Shown one piece after another: positions 22,636 to 34,574 of a stretch of DNA of 48,987 nucleotides. Every line of letters starts with the position of its first letter. Position 1 is the first letter of the stretch. The notes beneath the pieces were generated by a model. The model was given only the letters and a program-made list of their open reading frames with translations. It ran no database searches and was not told the origin of the DNA. Origin of the DNA: Apostichopus leukothele (taxonomy: Eukaryota > Echinodermata > Holothuroidea > Aspidochirotida > Stichopodidae); the NCBI GenBank assembly GCA_010014835.2, contig JAAAKB020000001.1, positions 1,125,988-1,174,974 of the forward strand. The letters are read 5' to 3'. The position numbers were made by a program, and so were the translations under genes.

Positions 22636-25600
22636 TAATATCAAGTATTTGTACAGGCCATTCTCCAATTCATGTTATTCTTGTATTTATATATTGAACA
22701 GAACACTAACTAACCATCAAGGAAAACTTTGTTGTTTCAAAGAAATTCACTTTACATTTTGTGAAAGTCTTGTGGTCAATTCTTCTCTCTCTTTTTATTT
22801 TTTGATCTTATTTGTGGTTCAAGCAGACTGATTCAAGTGTGTGCATTCTTTGTTTTGTAATGAGAGAGGGATATTCTAAGCAACCAGCTCAGCTCAAAAT
22901 GAAATGAAGCCAAAACTGTATTATATACCTAAACAAGATATAAGGAATTCAAAATAAAATAAAAATATTAAAAAAATAAAAATAAATAAAAACATACCAA
23001 AAAAAGTGAGAAAAGGAAGAAAAATGCAGACCAAAAAAAAGGAATGGTTTTCTCAATTTTTAACTGAAAAGTTAGAGCATTCTTAAGAATGTACGATGAG
23101 CAATATTGTAATTTTATTCTCTACACAACTGCTTTATTATGTATTGACTTCATGTATATGTGTTCTTGTAGTGTCATTGTACAAAGCTATTGACAAGCTT
23201 GTTTCCTTTTTCTTCACTAAGACTTATGTGTAAAATGAAATAATAATTTAAAAAAGAGAAAAAAAAACTGCTATTAAGTACTTGTAATATGAAAGTAAGT
23301 CTAATGATATAGTATAAGTTTTCTTCATTCAGTTCTTTCCCTTATCAATTTGACCAACTGCAGCATTCAGTTATGGCAGATATAAAAGCACAGATATTTG
23401 GACAAAGGTTTTGTTCAAAGTTAAAACCAAACCTTGCAATAAATTAAATGGGGTTTGCCTGATTTTTTAAAAGGCAGCTAGTCGTTGGATTACATGTATC
23501 ATTGATCACAAATGTATTTCATAAAAAACAATACGTTAAAAAGATTTGAAAAAAAAAACGAAAAAAAAACATTGCACTATATAAAATGAACCAGTCCTCA
23601 GTTTTCAAGAAACATCTTGCCGAAAGAATTGACCAAAAGCAAGTATCTTTAAATCTTACACATGAACGTTTCCCCCCAATTCTGCAGTATATCCCTTTCT
23701 GGATGTGTTGAAGGGTGGGAACATTTTATATTTTAAAAACACAAAGAAAGAGATATTTTGCAATGACATGTGCCAAAAGTATTTGACCTTTGACTGGGGA
23801 TGTTAAAGAACTGGACGGCCACACGACCAAAACTGTTTGCTTTCACTTATTTCTTTTTCTTTTCCTTCGATATTCACAAAAGGGTATTAAAAGCTTTGGC
23901 TTATTGACAGTAATCTGTTTATCTGTCAGTAACTGGTATGCACTTCTTTGACCCGATATTTAAAATGTGCAATGACGAGACAACAGAATCTCTCCCTAGG
24001 TGATATATCATAAGATCTACCTTTTGTATTTTTTGATGCCAATTAATTTGAAAGAGGCCTGTATTTGCAAGAAATCTTCCTTGTCATTTCTCGTTTTACA
24101 AAATCCATCCCTTAGAATGAAATTCTATGTTCCGAAATTTTTAGCCTTATAAAGAAAAACAATTTAAAGAAAATTGGAAATGTTTTTTTGTTTTTTTTAT
24201 ATAGTTTAAGAGGACATAATCATGCAAAATTTGAAAGATGATGCAACAGTATTTTGTTGAAGTTTCTATGTCAACAACGCATTGTACTATAAATTAAATT
24301 CTCAGTAGAAAAAGTAAAAAAAAAAATAATAAAAATGAAAAAAAAAAGATAAAAAGAATACTCCCGTGACTGCGGGTATGATTGCACTAGTCTTCATGAA
24401 ATAAAAAACAATCCGTGAAGTGTACTTTGCAGATAACTTGCCAAATTTATGATGGAAAAGATAGGCTTTAATGTAAAGTACTGCTGCCAATCACATTAAT
24501 CTTTCTCCTCAAACTAGAGAGATAACTTGCACTGGCAAATACTGTATTAAGACACTTGATATATAAGTTTTCTTTGATAAGATAAGAATTTTAGGGTGAG
24601 AGTTGGGTAATTTTATTTTAGTACAATGACATGCATGTCTTACATAGGCACTTTGTTACTTAACATTAAGCAGAAGATTTAATGTGGTCAAAACTTTCCG
24701 TGTCTTTGTTTTATTTGCTGTATCATATTACTATGCTATTACTTCTACTACTCCCATATTGTAGTATCTATCATTTACCGCTTTGAGACGACGTCTCATT
24801 TGGATTTCTTCAATTTTTACTTTTTAATTCTTCAACAGTAAAAGCAAGGAAAAAGGCATTGGTGTCAAAACTTTCCAAATGTGTATTCTAAACAGGTTGC
24901 CATTGGTTCTTTCTTATTTACAAAGGATCATGTTTGGCACATTGTGTGCAAAAGGTTTACCAAGATAGTGCCTGTTTGAACCCAACAGCAACAAGATGTA
25001 AAGCCCAAATAGAGGAATTCCTACCAACTTCCAAGAGTATTTTCCTTTGTACATGAAGGTCACTTCTCAGATGATGGTGTACCTCTGAACCCATTCATTG
25101 TGGGGACCTCTTAAAGGGGTTGGCTCTAAATCTCAAAAGGTATTCGGAAGGCATACAGCTTGGTGTTTTGTTAGTGTATAATAAAGAGCTATATATGCTC
25201 TATGGGTAACCTCAGCTGCAATTTGGAACTCTACAGACTTATCATCGCAAGCAATGCCAGACAATAGGTGCGAGTATTGTTAAAGTATTTTGAGAATCTA
25301 CCCAGTGTTTTTCTGGTTGAAATCATTCCCTCCAAAAGGGACAGTGAGGCCATCATAATCGAGTACTTCAAAATGGTAAAAAAAGAAAAGAAAAAAGAGT
25401 CCTGTTAGAAAGCTTATTTTGTTAAGAGAGGGAGGTACTTGAAGCTTTGAGGTTAGGGGTTTGGGTCTAATTTGAAATGGTTTTGAATTGTGAAACCACC
25501 GTACAAATGAAATATTCATGTGAAGATCAACGCTGTCTGCCTTGCGTGTTTCAGAATCTGTTATTTCAACAAGTACTCGGTAATGTGCATTTCCATCAAT

Positions 25601-26594
25601 TATATTACTCAGTGCTTCCAAAAATCTTGTACATCTCTAGGATTAATGTCATTTGGGCCATTGCTCAAGTGAAGTAAAAAATTATCTTTTAAAAACAAAA
25701 AAATGGACAAAATGCAAAAATTAAAACAAAAAAATTAAATTCATTATGATAAATTTTACATATAGGTTTATTGTTAATATCAACTATTATTGTAAAGGTT
25801 TTGCTTTTGATTCAAGCAGTAGTGTAAGTCACTGAAGAGCAAGAAATGTTAACTTGATTTTGTTTTCCCTCTTTGTTGTTAAACATAGCATAGATACTTT
25901 AAATGATGACGATGATGCCTTTTTGGTGTGTGCTCAAATAGAACCTTGTGGAATTTGAAGGAAATAACCTGTGTGAAATGTGTCCTTTATTTCTTGTCAT
26001 GTTTTTCTTCTTTATAATAACCTAATACAAACTGCATACTCCTCCACTTCCCATCAGTGGTTAGGAAATGCTATGAATTTTATTTACCCACAAAAGTCAA
26101 ACTAAATGGTTTTTACCAATAATAACTCCCCCAGGGTTTCACTGTCAGAAATGATGATCGCAGATTGGAGAAAATGAAATGTGTTTATCAATTTACCCAT
26201 CTAGGATGCAAGAATTGTAACTATTTCCACGATTGTAGATTCCATGGATGCAAGTTGTAACATCATTGGAAGACTTTCTGGATCTAGGTAAGATTAGGTA
26301 CACAGTAATGAACTTGATACTTGGTATGTAAATACACTTTAATGAGAAAAAGGACCCTGTCGAATTTGGTTGAGGGGAACAGTCGAAGTATTGCCAGAAT
26401 GCAAATATGCATTGTGGTTTCGATGATGTAACTTGAGCAGTTTTCATGAATCTGATCTAAGTAATACAGTGAAAAGCAGTGTGATGTGACAAACAAATTC
26501 ATAATGACAGGCTGTCCTGAAATGACCATTGACCTCAACAACAAGCTTCTTGTACTTAATGTGATAGATACATCAACATACTAAATATGACATC

Positions 26595-26694
26595 NNNNNN
26601 NNNNNNNNNNNNNNNNNNNNNNNNNNNNNNNNNNNNNNNNNNNNNNNNNNNNNNNNNNNNNNNNNNNNNNNNNNNNNNNNNNNNNNNNNNNNNN
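26595..26694. other. Assembly gap, 100 N
   Basis: Exactly 100 N, the usual convention for a gap of unknown length. The left side ends in AT-rich DNA and the right side begins just before the 21-bp array. The distance between the TNRC6 and USP genes is therefore not reliable. Confidence 0.98.
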
Positions 26695-26769
26695 AAAACG
26701 TCACTTGCAAGCAACGGAAAGTTAACTTTTTCAGATGGCGGCACGCGATATGGGGCGAGTCTTCAATGC

Positions 26770-27275
26770 CTTTTAAATCGATTAACCTGGGTTAACATTT
26801 GATAAACTTGGATTTTCGACTAATAAACCTGCAACTTTGACTGATAATCCAAGTTTATCCCTAATAAACCTGGATTGTCTTTCGAAACACCGGGATTATC
26901 CATTCAAAACGTTTACTCCTGGCAAAAATCCTGGATTTTCAACAGATCATCCAAACGATATTCCAGGTAAATTGGTGAAAATCCAGGGTTTTTTGACCAA
27001 TAATTCAGGTTTTTCGCCGATAATGCAGGTTTTCCCACTGATATACCAGGTTCACCTGTTGGAAAACATTGATCATCAACTGATACTATTACTTGTCAGT
27101 GATAGCCTAGTTCAAGTTTTTCTTGAAATTTAACTGATAATCAAAGTTTTTCGCACATAATGTTGGATATTCATCCGGTAATTCAGGTTTATCTACCGAT
27201 AACCCACATTATCGGTTGATATTTCCCGTTTATTGGTCGATAATCCTGTTTCTTCGACCGATAAAATTTGGAATA
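26770..27275 (+). repeat. Degenerate ~21-bp tandem array (CCGATAATnCAGGTTTTTC)
   Basis: Units such as GACCAATAATTCAGGTTTTTC, GCCGATAATGCAGGTTTTCCC and CGGTAATTCAGGTTTATCTAC follow each other with a period near 21 bp (20-22). I estimate about two dozen diverged copies over 500 bp. The open frame through it (26837-27133, plus) exists only because 21 is a multiple of 3. The same CCGATAAT word occurs in a block near 1730-1795. The array lies directly upstream of the CpG-rich region of the USP gene. Confidence 0.75.
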
Positions 27276-27279
27276 CCGA

Positions 27280-27790
27280 ATTATTCGGCAGTTGGCTTGC
27301 CATAGACGTGTTACTTAGTGGAGCAGGTGTAGCACGTCACAATGTTTACTTCCGCCTCTTCGTAATACCGCGTATTACAGACCTAGCTCTAGCATATAGA
27401 GAACAGCAGAGCACAGTCTAGTGGCTACCGTAATGTTACAATGGTTAATCGCTAGTGATTCATTCATCAACGATTTGTTATTAATCGCTCTATGTCGGGA
27501 AACCGGTAGTCGTAACAACGTTGTTATCTGTCAAAGTCGTACGGATCTTAACCCTTTGGATCATGGCAAAATTGCCGAAAGGAGAATGGATATAAATTGC
27601 TTCAGTGAATTTCTTGGTGAAACCAAAGTCAGTCCACAGTCGGAACGTACCGTTAACTGTTCATCAATGGAAACAGGTGTATTTGTCAATGAACTATTAT
27701 TAATGTTAAGGCCCAACGTTAGGCCTAAGCTCATTGCAGCCTTCTTTGGTCGCTATACATCTCGTCAGCCAACATCGCTGTACAACTGAT
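27280..27790 (+). promoter_or_regulatory. CpG-rich region, likely promoter/5'UTR of the USP gene
   Basis: About two dozen CpG dinucleotides lie in roughly 500 bp, far denser than the surrounding sequence. The position, 300-800 bp upstream of the ATG at 28082, suits a promoter or first non-coding exon. I see no convincing TATA box or initiator. The open frame 27421-27789 starts at GTG and matches nothing I know. Confidence 0.45.
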
Positions 27791-28081
27791 AATTAATTTG
27801 CACTTGGGCTTCGTTAAGCTTGTAAAGTTTGTAGGAAAATGTCGTTAAAATGAATTTTAAGTAAAGACTGCACTAACCTTAAATTAATACCCTAGTCCAA
27901 CCTTGGTTAGCCTGCCCTTAAGAACGAAGAGCCAACTTGCATTGGTAAGGGCTGACAGTACTATTTTGCTGGTTACCTTACAAAAGCAACACTGTTAGTC
28001 ACTTGGTCAAAGTTTGTACATTTTACTATTGGTGGGCCAAGTAGGACAAACAGCCCAGCAGGCTATAATAAAAAGGGAAAT

Positions 28082-29755
28082 ATGGAGCCCTATGATCATG
28101 AGGTCAGTAGCTACAATGGCACACACAGTGACGCTTGGGTTACTCGACGCACATCCAATCAGTTTGCACCATATTCAGGGGACAAAGTTCCAAATGGTTA
28201 TCCTGAAAAAAAACATAGCAAATTAACTGGACCTGCTTCTAGTAGTATTAATGCTGGTCATAGTATAAGAACCAGACCAAACAATATCAGGACAGAGACT
28301 CATCATCGTTCCAAATTTCCCCAAAATGATATCAGAGCTAATCACTTGCCAACAGAGGCATCAAACCCAATGGGGAATGGGGATGGCCAGTCACCCCAAG
28401 GTTCAACGTCTGATTCAGGGGTGAGCAGTCAAAGGTCAAGCATATCAAGACAGAATGAATACTGGAGAGAACATATGGATTTAACTAGTAATGGTCACGG
28501 AAGTTACCATGACAGTCACATGAGGTATTATCCACAAATGAGTCGCTCTATTACCCCAGATACATTAACCATGACTGATTCCAGGTGTGATTATGATACA
28601 GCGAGCCTTCCTCGGACTCCATACTCTAGCAACAGGACAGTCAGAAAACTTCCATTCAGTTCAACGCAAAGACCCCTTCGTAGTAGTTATAGTCAAGCGG
28701 ATGTAACACCTTGGAGCAGTAGGTATTCCAGTTTGCAACAAATTGAGACACTACCAAATAAGTACAATCCTCACCATCATGTTCCTGGAGAGGCTAATCT
28801 GATGTCAATGTCTAACACCAAAGAGTCACTTCAAAGTTCACAAGAGAGTATTATGACATATGCAGAGGGATATGGTTATGGACCAACGTCTAATGGAAAG
28901 GGTACATTAGATAGGACATCTAGCTTCAGTTCAAATATGAATTATCAGTTACAATCTCCTGGGAGTTCTTCAAGTCTACGTAGACATCATTCCCCCGTCA
29001 CGGGATATCCGTTGCATAAGAGGACTCTTCCAGCAAATCCTAGGTATGCTAGCTCCCCTGTTGTTAATATGGAGCATGCAAGTTACTGTGATAATAGCAT
29101 GATCAGGGAACACTCCTCTCCTAAGTATAGTCAAGTCGATTCTATTGCTGAGGAGGAAGAAGACCAGAGTACAGTCACACAAAAGAAATCAAGAAAGCCG
29201 TCTCTTAAAGCATTCAATGCACTGGTACATAAGATGACAGGTCAAATCAAAGGTTTGGATCATGACATGAAAAGTGGAGGTGTGGTTAAAAGAGAGTCAC
29301 CAATGTCTCCTTCCAAGTATCTAAGTAGCCCTATTAAATCCCCTGGATGTAACCATCACAAACAAGTGCCAGCTCTCATAGGGCTTAAGAATCATGGTAA
29401 CACCTGCTACATGAACGCCATCATTCAATGCTTAAGCAATACCGATCGTCTCGCAGAGTATTTTGTTCGAGAAAGGCACAAAGATGACTTGTTGAAAGTG
29501 AAGAAGAATAAAAACAGGAAATTTGGGACGAGAGGAGAACTCACCGAGTGTTTTGCTCATCTGCTGCAAGCTCTTTGGTCTTTGAATTATTCATCCCATC
29601 ATACCGAGGAATTTCGGAAAATTGTCGGAAAATATGCAAACCAGTACAAAGGAGATGACCAACATGATGCACAAGAGTTTCTGATCTGGCTCTTGGATAA
29701 CGTTCACGAAGATCTCAACTCGGGCTCTTCCAAGAAAAAATTCAAGCAGATAAAG
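28082..29755 (+). CDS. Ubiquitin-specific protease, USP31/USP43-like, first coding exon
   Basis: A 558-codon exon from ATG to the donor AAG|GTGAGT, phase 0. Residues 1 to about 430 are Ser/Tyr/His-rich and disordered, with a basic KPSLKAFNALVHKM segment near 375-390. From about 433 the peptidase C19 domain begins: LIGLKNHGNTCYMNAIIQCL with catalytic Cys442 in the NTCYMN box, then GELTECFAHLLQALWSL, and QYKGDDQHDAQEFLIWLLDN (the conserved QHDAQEFL box). This matches vertebrate USP31 and USP43 (GLRNHGNTCFMNA, NSQHDAQEFLLWLLDRVHEDL). Only about 125 residues of the domain are encoded. The zinc-binding Cys pairs, the His box (GGHYTAYC) and the C-terminus are not found downstream. The frame is open for about 40 codons upstream of the ATG but has no other Met, so an upstream spliced start cannot be excluded. 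Cysteine proteases of this family remove ubiquitin from proteins; their targets are not predictable from this exon. Confidence 0.87.
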
Positions 29756-30055
29756 GTGAGTGTCTTGCGATATATCCAAGTTGGGCAAAATATGACACCT
29801 TTCTCAATTTGCAATATTGCAAATGGAAAGAACAGGAAGATAGTTGGGTCCCCCTTCCTTAAGTTAATCCCTATTGTTAGTAAATTACAGTAGGTAATGC
29901 TTGAGATTGGTTTGTGACTATAACAAATATGTTATTTTTACTTTCAAACTTCTGTTTTGAACTTGGTGAGTGATAAAAAGTTCAATGTGCACAATGCATG
30001 CCACATCACATACAGATAGGACTCATGTGATTAAGCTTGCACGGGAAACCGGTTT

Positions 30056-30094
30056 AGTACCGAAACCGTTTTTTGCTGACCGAATTTCGGTACT
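30056..30094. repeat. Inverted repeat AGTACCGAAA / TTTCGGTACT
   Basis: Ten-base perfect arms (30056-30065 and 30085-30094) with a 19-base loop. It sits in a CCGGTTT/ACCGAA-rich patch (30040-30095), probably a remnant of a transposon end. Confidence 0.7.
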
Positions 30095-31079
30095 ATATAA
30101 TCGAAATTTGAATTTGCAAATACTGGAAAAAACAAGATAAAACTTCCATCCATCATTTGTTGACTTCTGGTTTCTCCCTTTTACTGTTCTTTTTGCAATA
30201 TGAAAGTAAATTGCAACAAGAGTTAGCTTTTCAGCTAGACGACATTGTCAGCTACGATCGGTACAAGCCATATATACCATTGCTTGAGTGTGGATAGCTA
30301 AGCATAACATTAGGCTATGCAGCCCTTATATGCGTGCATCAGTTAGGTGACCTTGTAGTATTGAACTGACCTTGTAGTTCAAAATAAATGTGTTTGTTCT
30401 GTTTGTGTAATTCTTATTATTTTACTTATTATTTTACTTCAATGTAAAAGTAGAGGATATGGAGAAAATCTTTTCAAACACATTGAGCACAGTTCGTGTT
30501 AACAAAATAATCGTTAAAACTTGAAAGGTACATTGCGCAATCAACAATACCATACGATATGTACAGTAGCGCACGCAGTCGGCCCAGAACACAGGCCTAG
30601 CAGTGAGAAAACATTTGAGCAGGGCTCTGTGAGTTGAACAACAAAGATGCAAAAAGTAATATTAGACCAATCACAGTCTATTATTCACAAGATACACCTG
30701 GTGTCAGGCTTGAGCCAAGGAATACTAAAGGAGTAAAAATGTTGCTGTTGGACAATTATTCTTTGGATGCTAACAGATTTGATTTTCTTTGTAAGTTTCC
30801 TTTCACTATTTCTTCTTATCAGTTATCAGACAAGGCGTCTCTCAGTTGATTGTTCGTTTACGCTGATGATTACATGTTTCCAACTTTAATGTTAACAATT
30901 TATCATCTTTGCCAACCTAATCCCTGATTTTGCCAGCCATATTTTTCAACTTGTGCTTGAAAGTGTATATGGTTAATATTCTTCACTCCTGGAAGAGAAA
31001 TTTATTTTACCGCCAAGACACCAACTGCGAACATGGCTAGAGCCTCGTGCAATTTGGTACCTTCGAGAACTTTTTTTTG

Positions 31080-31130
31080 AACCAATCATATTGTAAAGCA
31101 ATTTTTTTTACAATCTCCAATTGGTCATAA
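31080..31130. repeat. Imperfect foldback ACCAAT...ATTGTAAA / TTTACAAT...ATTGGT
   Basis: Arms of about 17 bases around a short A/T loop. Weaker complementarity may extend outward to about 31035-31165. It is MITE-like, with no target-site duplication identified. Confidence 0.5.
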
Positions 31131-33829
31131 TAGGGTTTATGCTCGGGCCTAATCTTCGAAAATATAACATCTTAATAGCGTGATTTGGGGGTAGAGCAAT
31201 TGATTGTATTTTCTCAAGAGGGGGTATTACAATAACATCTACGTTTAGGAAGATTCTCCAACTGGGGTAAAAAGTTTTTGTCTTGACAAACGAATTCTAT
31301 TTATCATCATTAGCAAGTTAAACAGTAAGCAACCGACCGATCAAACCCTTCCTTAGTTAACAGAAATTCTTGGACGATTGTAAGTAAATATTTACTTGTG
31401 CTGTCATGATCAGAGTAGTTTTCTAGCTGACGAGATCATCGGGATGATCGTGATTTTTTTTCTGAACACAAACTTGAACGTGAACTTCGTGAAGTACAGT
31501 AATCACAAGACGATACGTGTATGTGATGTTAAACTTTAAGAAAACATATCACTAACACATTCTTTCCATTATTTTACTTCAGTTTAGTTAAGGTGGGTAT
31601 TGGTAATAAAAAGACAGTCATGAAGACAGTAACATTTCTTGAATTTAGTCTCCTTATTTTTACCCTGTACTGCGAAAGAACTAGACTTGGACCGCTGTTG
31701 GTTAAGCTTCAAATATACGAATCTAAGCAATCGGGACCCCCGTCAGAGATTTGGATGTTTTCAAATTTCAATGCAATTCGGGAGAGGAAAACAAAAACGG
31801 TTTTTAAGCCAGATTCGTTTTTTTTTGCTAGAGAAAAACCAGTTTTTAATTTTCACGAAACCGTGCAAGCTGCTTACATGTGATACACTTTGGAAACTTT
31901 TGAAGTCTTTCAACTTTTGGTGCCAGACAAGTGTAAACCTTGCAAACCTTCACCGTGGACAGGTGACTAGATCACTGTCACTGTCCTGATCAAACTATTA
32001 ATATATGTATCAACCCTGTCAGTAATGTCTCTTGTACAGTGTGTTCATGTCATACATGTATACAGTAGCTACACAATATTTAGATTTAGATAGTTACTGC
32101 TTACAGGCATACTGTACTTTACAGTCCAGAACAGCACACTACCACATTTGTTTTGGGGTATTTTAATTAAAATTCACTCTGCTGGTGTGGTCCACAAAAG
32201 CATTCTTTTATGTGAAAAATTAACAAATGAAATGTTATCATTTAACAATGATTACTCAATTTTGAGTTACTACAGTGTGTATGTGCTGTTGAAGTGTAGT
32301 GTGCACAATTCAAGTACACTGCAGCATGTCACACTAAATGACTTTTTGTATAGATCATTTAGGATCTACAATTAAGAAATAACATTAATTACAACCAGAG
32401 TGTTGTCACAAAGACAGCAGTAATATTTATAGGAACTTAGAAGAACTCAAGTGTCACCTGTTTTGATACTGTTGATGTGCAAGGTTTGATGAATAAGTAC
32501 CTGTAGTACAATACGTTCAGCCATGGTTTAAATGTTATCTGGGGGGGGGGGCTATGGTAACAAGAGAGCAGTCTTCATATGTCTAATAAATACACAAATT
32601 TGTCTAAATATTGAAGAGGATTGATCTACAGATCCATAAAACTAAATGGAAAAAAAATTGCCTTTTTTCCGGGCTTCTAACAAGATTGACACCCCACACC
32701 CTAAACTGAGCCAAGTCATTTTGAATAGTCGACTTGTACATTGTAAGGATGCACTTTTGAAGAAAAGTCAGCCAAGACAGAGTCTGGGCATAAAAGCCAA
32801 CTAGGTATACTGATCATACACACTATCAAATTATCAATCCTAGTTCTGTTACATTGGGGACCATGTGATCATGACAGTCATATGTCTGCTATGTACTTAT
32901 CATTATTTTCCTGAAATATCTGGTGTTTCCATTCCGATTGTAAGTACTATCAACTTTAAGTATTACTAGAGCAAAGAATGATTTAACTGTCCACAGTTAT
33001 AAATTTTAAGTAAACAACTTTGAATTGTTGTACAATTGAGGATGTAATCACCAAACCTACTTAGGTTTCTTGCCTTTGATTACTGACAATCTCATTATCA
33101 TCCACACAAATGGCGTCTCCTACGGTAACAAGAATTGGCTACAGGTCTGCTATATGCAATGTAGATCAGAAGCTATTTTAGGTAATAAATGTGTCAGGAG
33201 ATCCACCTTCCACATCCATCATGAATGAATAAATGCAAATCAATGTTCAATTGAGTACAGTGTGTACTGTGTAGGTTTACTGAGAGTAAATGCATTTGAA
33301 GGGAGACTTAATGTATAGTTGGTGTACATAGTTCACTATAAGGTATAGAAGACAAGATCAGTATGTAGTATTAGACTATATTAATTAGTAATAACAGGCA
33401 TTCAATATGTATTCATGTTATTGCTTGATGAGATCAATGGTGAAAACAAATATTGTCTACATGTCTTGAACTGGTTTACATATAAAATGTGAGAAGGCAG
33501 AAGATTAAATAATTGGAGAAAGAGCATCTCTTGAGGATGCCTTTCAAAGTTACTGTTTAGAGTTTGCTGACATACAGTTTTGGTACATTATCTAAGCCTT
33601 GTATCTTTAATAACGGGGGTAGTTTGGCAGCTTAGTGAGTATTCCCTTAAGTGTAGAGTGATAAACTAGTTTTGTGAATTGACAAAGTCCATAACAAGTT
33701 CATCAACATTAATTCCATTACTTTGAATAGTTACACTGTTAGAAACTGAGCTACCAAATTGTCAATCACACTTATACTTTTCAAACATCTATATTAAGCC
33801 CTTATAAGGCTTCAATGCAGTTTGAAAGA

Positions 33830-34069
33830 TTAACAGATTTTTAATTTGGATACAAGCAGACTGCTTTTGTGATTTAAAACTTGTTGACATGCAGTCTGTC
33901 CAGTGTTGAATGTCCCAAGCTTGACTATCATAGACTTGAAATGAGAGTAGCTAGCATCACTACCCTCTGGAAACCCAGTGTTGTTCCAACTTGGATCAAT
34001 CACTTGGAAGTTGGAACAACTTCCCAATGACAAGGTGTTCTGATGATGTCCCATTGATGACATACTAAA
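33830..34069 (-). CDS. Candidate terminal coding exon, perhaps of the ANKFN1-like gene
   Basis: On the minus strand an acceptor CACTGTAAACAG precedes FSMSSMGHHQNTLSLGSCSN and continues through FQVIDPSWNNTGFPEGSDAS and YSHFKSMIVKLG to LLVSKLKIC and TAA at 33830. Composition is protein-like rather than low-complexity. It is on the same strand as, and about 4.6 kb downstream of, the last certain ANKFN1-like exon. Its phase-0 entry does not fit that exon's phase-1 exit directly, so at least one more exon would be needed between them. I do not recognise it as a known ANKFN1 C-terminus. It could also be a chance frame. Confidence 0.3.
   Translation of the reverse strand, partial: FSMSSMGHHQNTLSLGSCSNFQVIDPSWNNTGFPEGSDASYSHFKSMIVKLGTFNTGQTACQQVLNHKSSLLVSKLKIC
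33980..34020. repeat. Perfect 13-bp inverted repeat
   Basis: GTTGTTCCAACTT (33980-33992) and AAGTTGGAACAAC (34008-34020) with a 15-base loop. It lies within the candidate terminal exon. Confidence 0.8.
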
Positions 34070-34566
34070 CTGTTTACAGTGCATTCACTCATATTCACCA
34101 GTGTTATTCAGGTGACAATACATTACATCACATCAGGCTACAACTTATAAATATATTATGTCCCATAAATTAATCTGATACTGTCAATGTTAACCATTGC
34201 GACTAGTTTTCAGTTTCGATATTGTGTACATCTGTACTATGAGATTGTAACCGTTGCAATATTAACTCTCTTCACTTATGTGCAGTATAACAGAGAGCAT
34301 TTTAGTGATTTACCATTATCTTGACCTTCCCCTTATCCTAGGTTCACCTTTGCAATATCTTAGCTAGCAGCACAGACAGGAAGTCCTCCTACATCACACT
34401 TCCCAGAAAGATGACTAACATTTCTATTTACAAACCATAAACATATTAACATACTTTTCCAACCTCTTAAAAAGTTACCTTAAAAAACAATAAATAATTT
34501 TCCAAACATGTTTTCAAAATATGAGAACGCTAATGTTGCGTTTGACAGAGAAACCATTTTTTAACG

Positions 34567-34574
34567 TGACGTCA
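34567..34574. promoter_or_regulatory. Palindromic CRE-type site TGACGTCA
   Basis: A perfect TGACGTCA within the palindrome GTGACGTCAC, inside a small cluster of CpGs (34525-34615) in CpG-poor surroundings. CREB/ATF proteins bind this octamer. No gene start is recognised next to it, so it may be an enhancer, an unannotated start or chance. Confidence 0.3.

Larger units (their letters stand above)
16293..26594 (+). other. 10 kb with no recognised gene; possible very long TNRC6 3'UTR
   Basis: No protein family is recognisable on either strand; open frames here are short and compositionally random. The sequence is AT-rich, and A tracts on the plus strand recur (about 17770, 20940-21035, 21183-21225, 21380-21420, 21840-21930, 22950-23040, 23520-23570, 24305-24355, 25375-25395, 25676-25740), while T tracts of similar length are few (21565-21600, 21750-21765). 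AATAAA signals occur at 17697, 19795 and 22493. Three matches to the Pumilio site UGUANAUA lie at 16525, 16585 and 19509. Vertebrate TNRC6 genes have 3'UTRs of many kilobases, so part of this stretch may be transcribed. Where the transcript ends cannot be told from sequence. Confidence 0.5.
29756..33829. other. Non-coding stretch after the USP exon
   Basis: No further USP exon is recognisable on the plus strand. It contains a 10-bp perfect inverted repeat at 30056-30094, an imperfect foldback at about 31080-31130 and a G10 run near 32541. The open frames on the plus strand (31593-31883 and 31639-31989) match no family and overlap each other. It is probably intron and intergenic DNA. Confidence 0.5.

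Noticed and set aside
26837-27133. 98-codon plus-strand frame
   Set aside because: It lies wholly within the 21-bp array. A period that is a multiple of three leaves frames open by chance.
27421-27789. 122-codon frame upstream of the USP exon
   Set aside because: It begins at GTG, matches no family I know, and lies in the CpG-rich region better explained as promoter or 5'UTR.
31593-31989. Two overlapping plus-strand frames as further USP exons
   Set aside because: Neither contains USP motifs, they overlap in different frames, and there is no acceptor in the required phase 0 with matching sequence.
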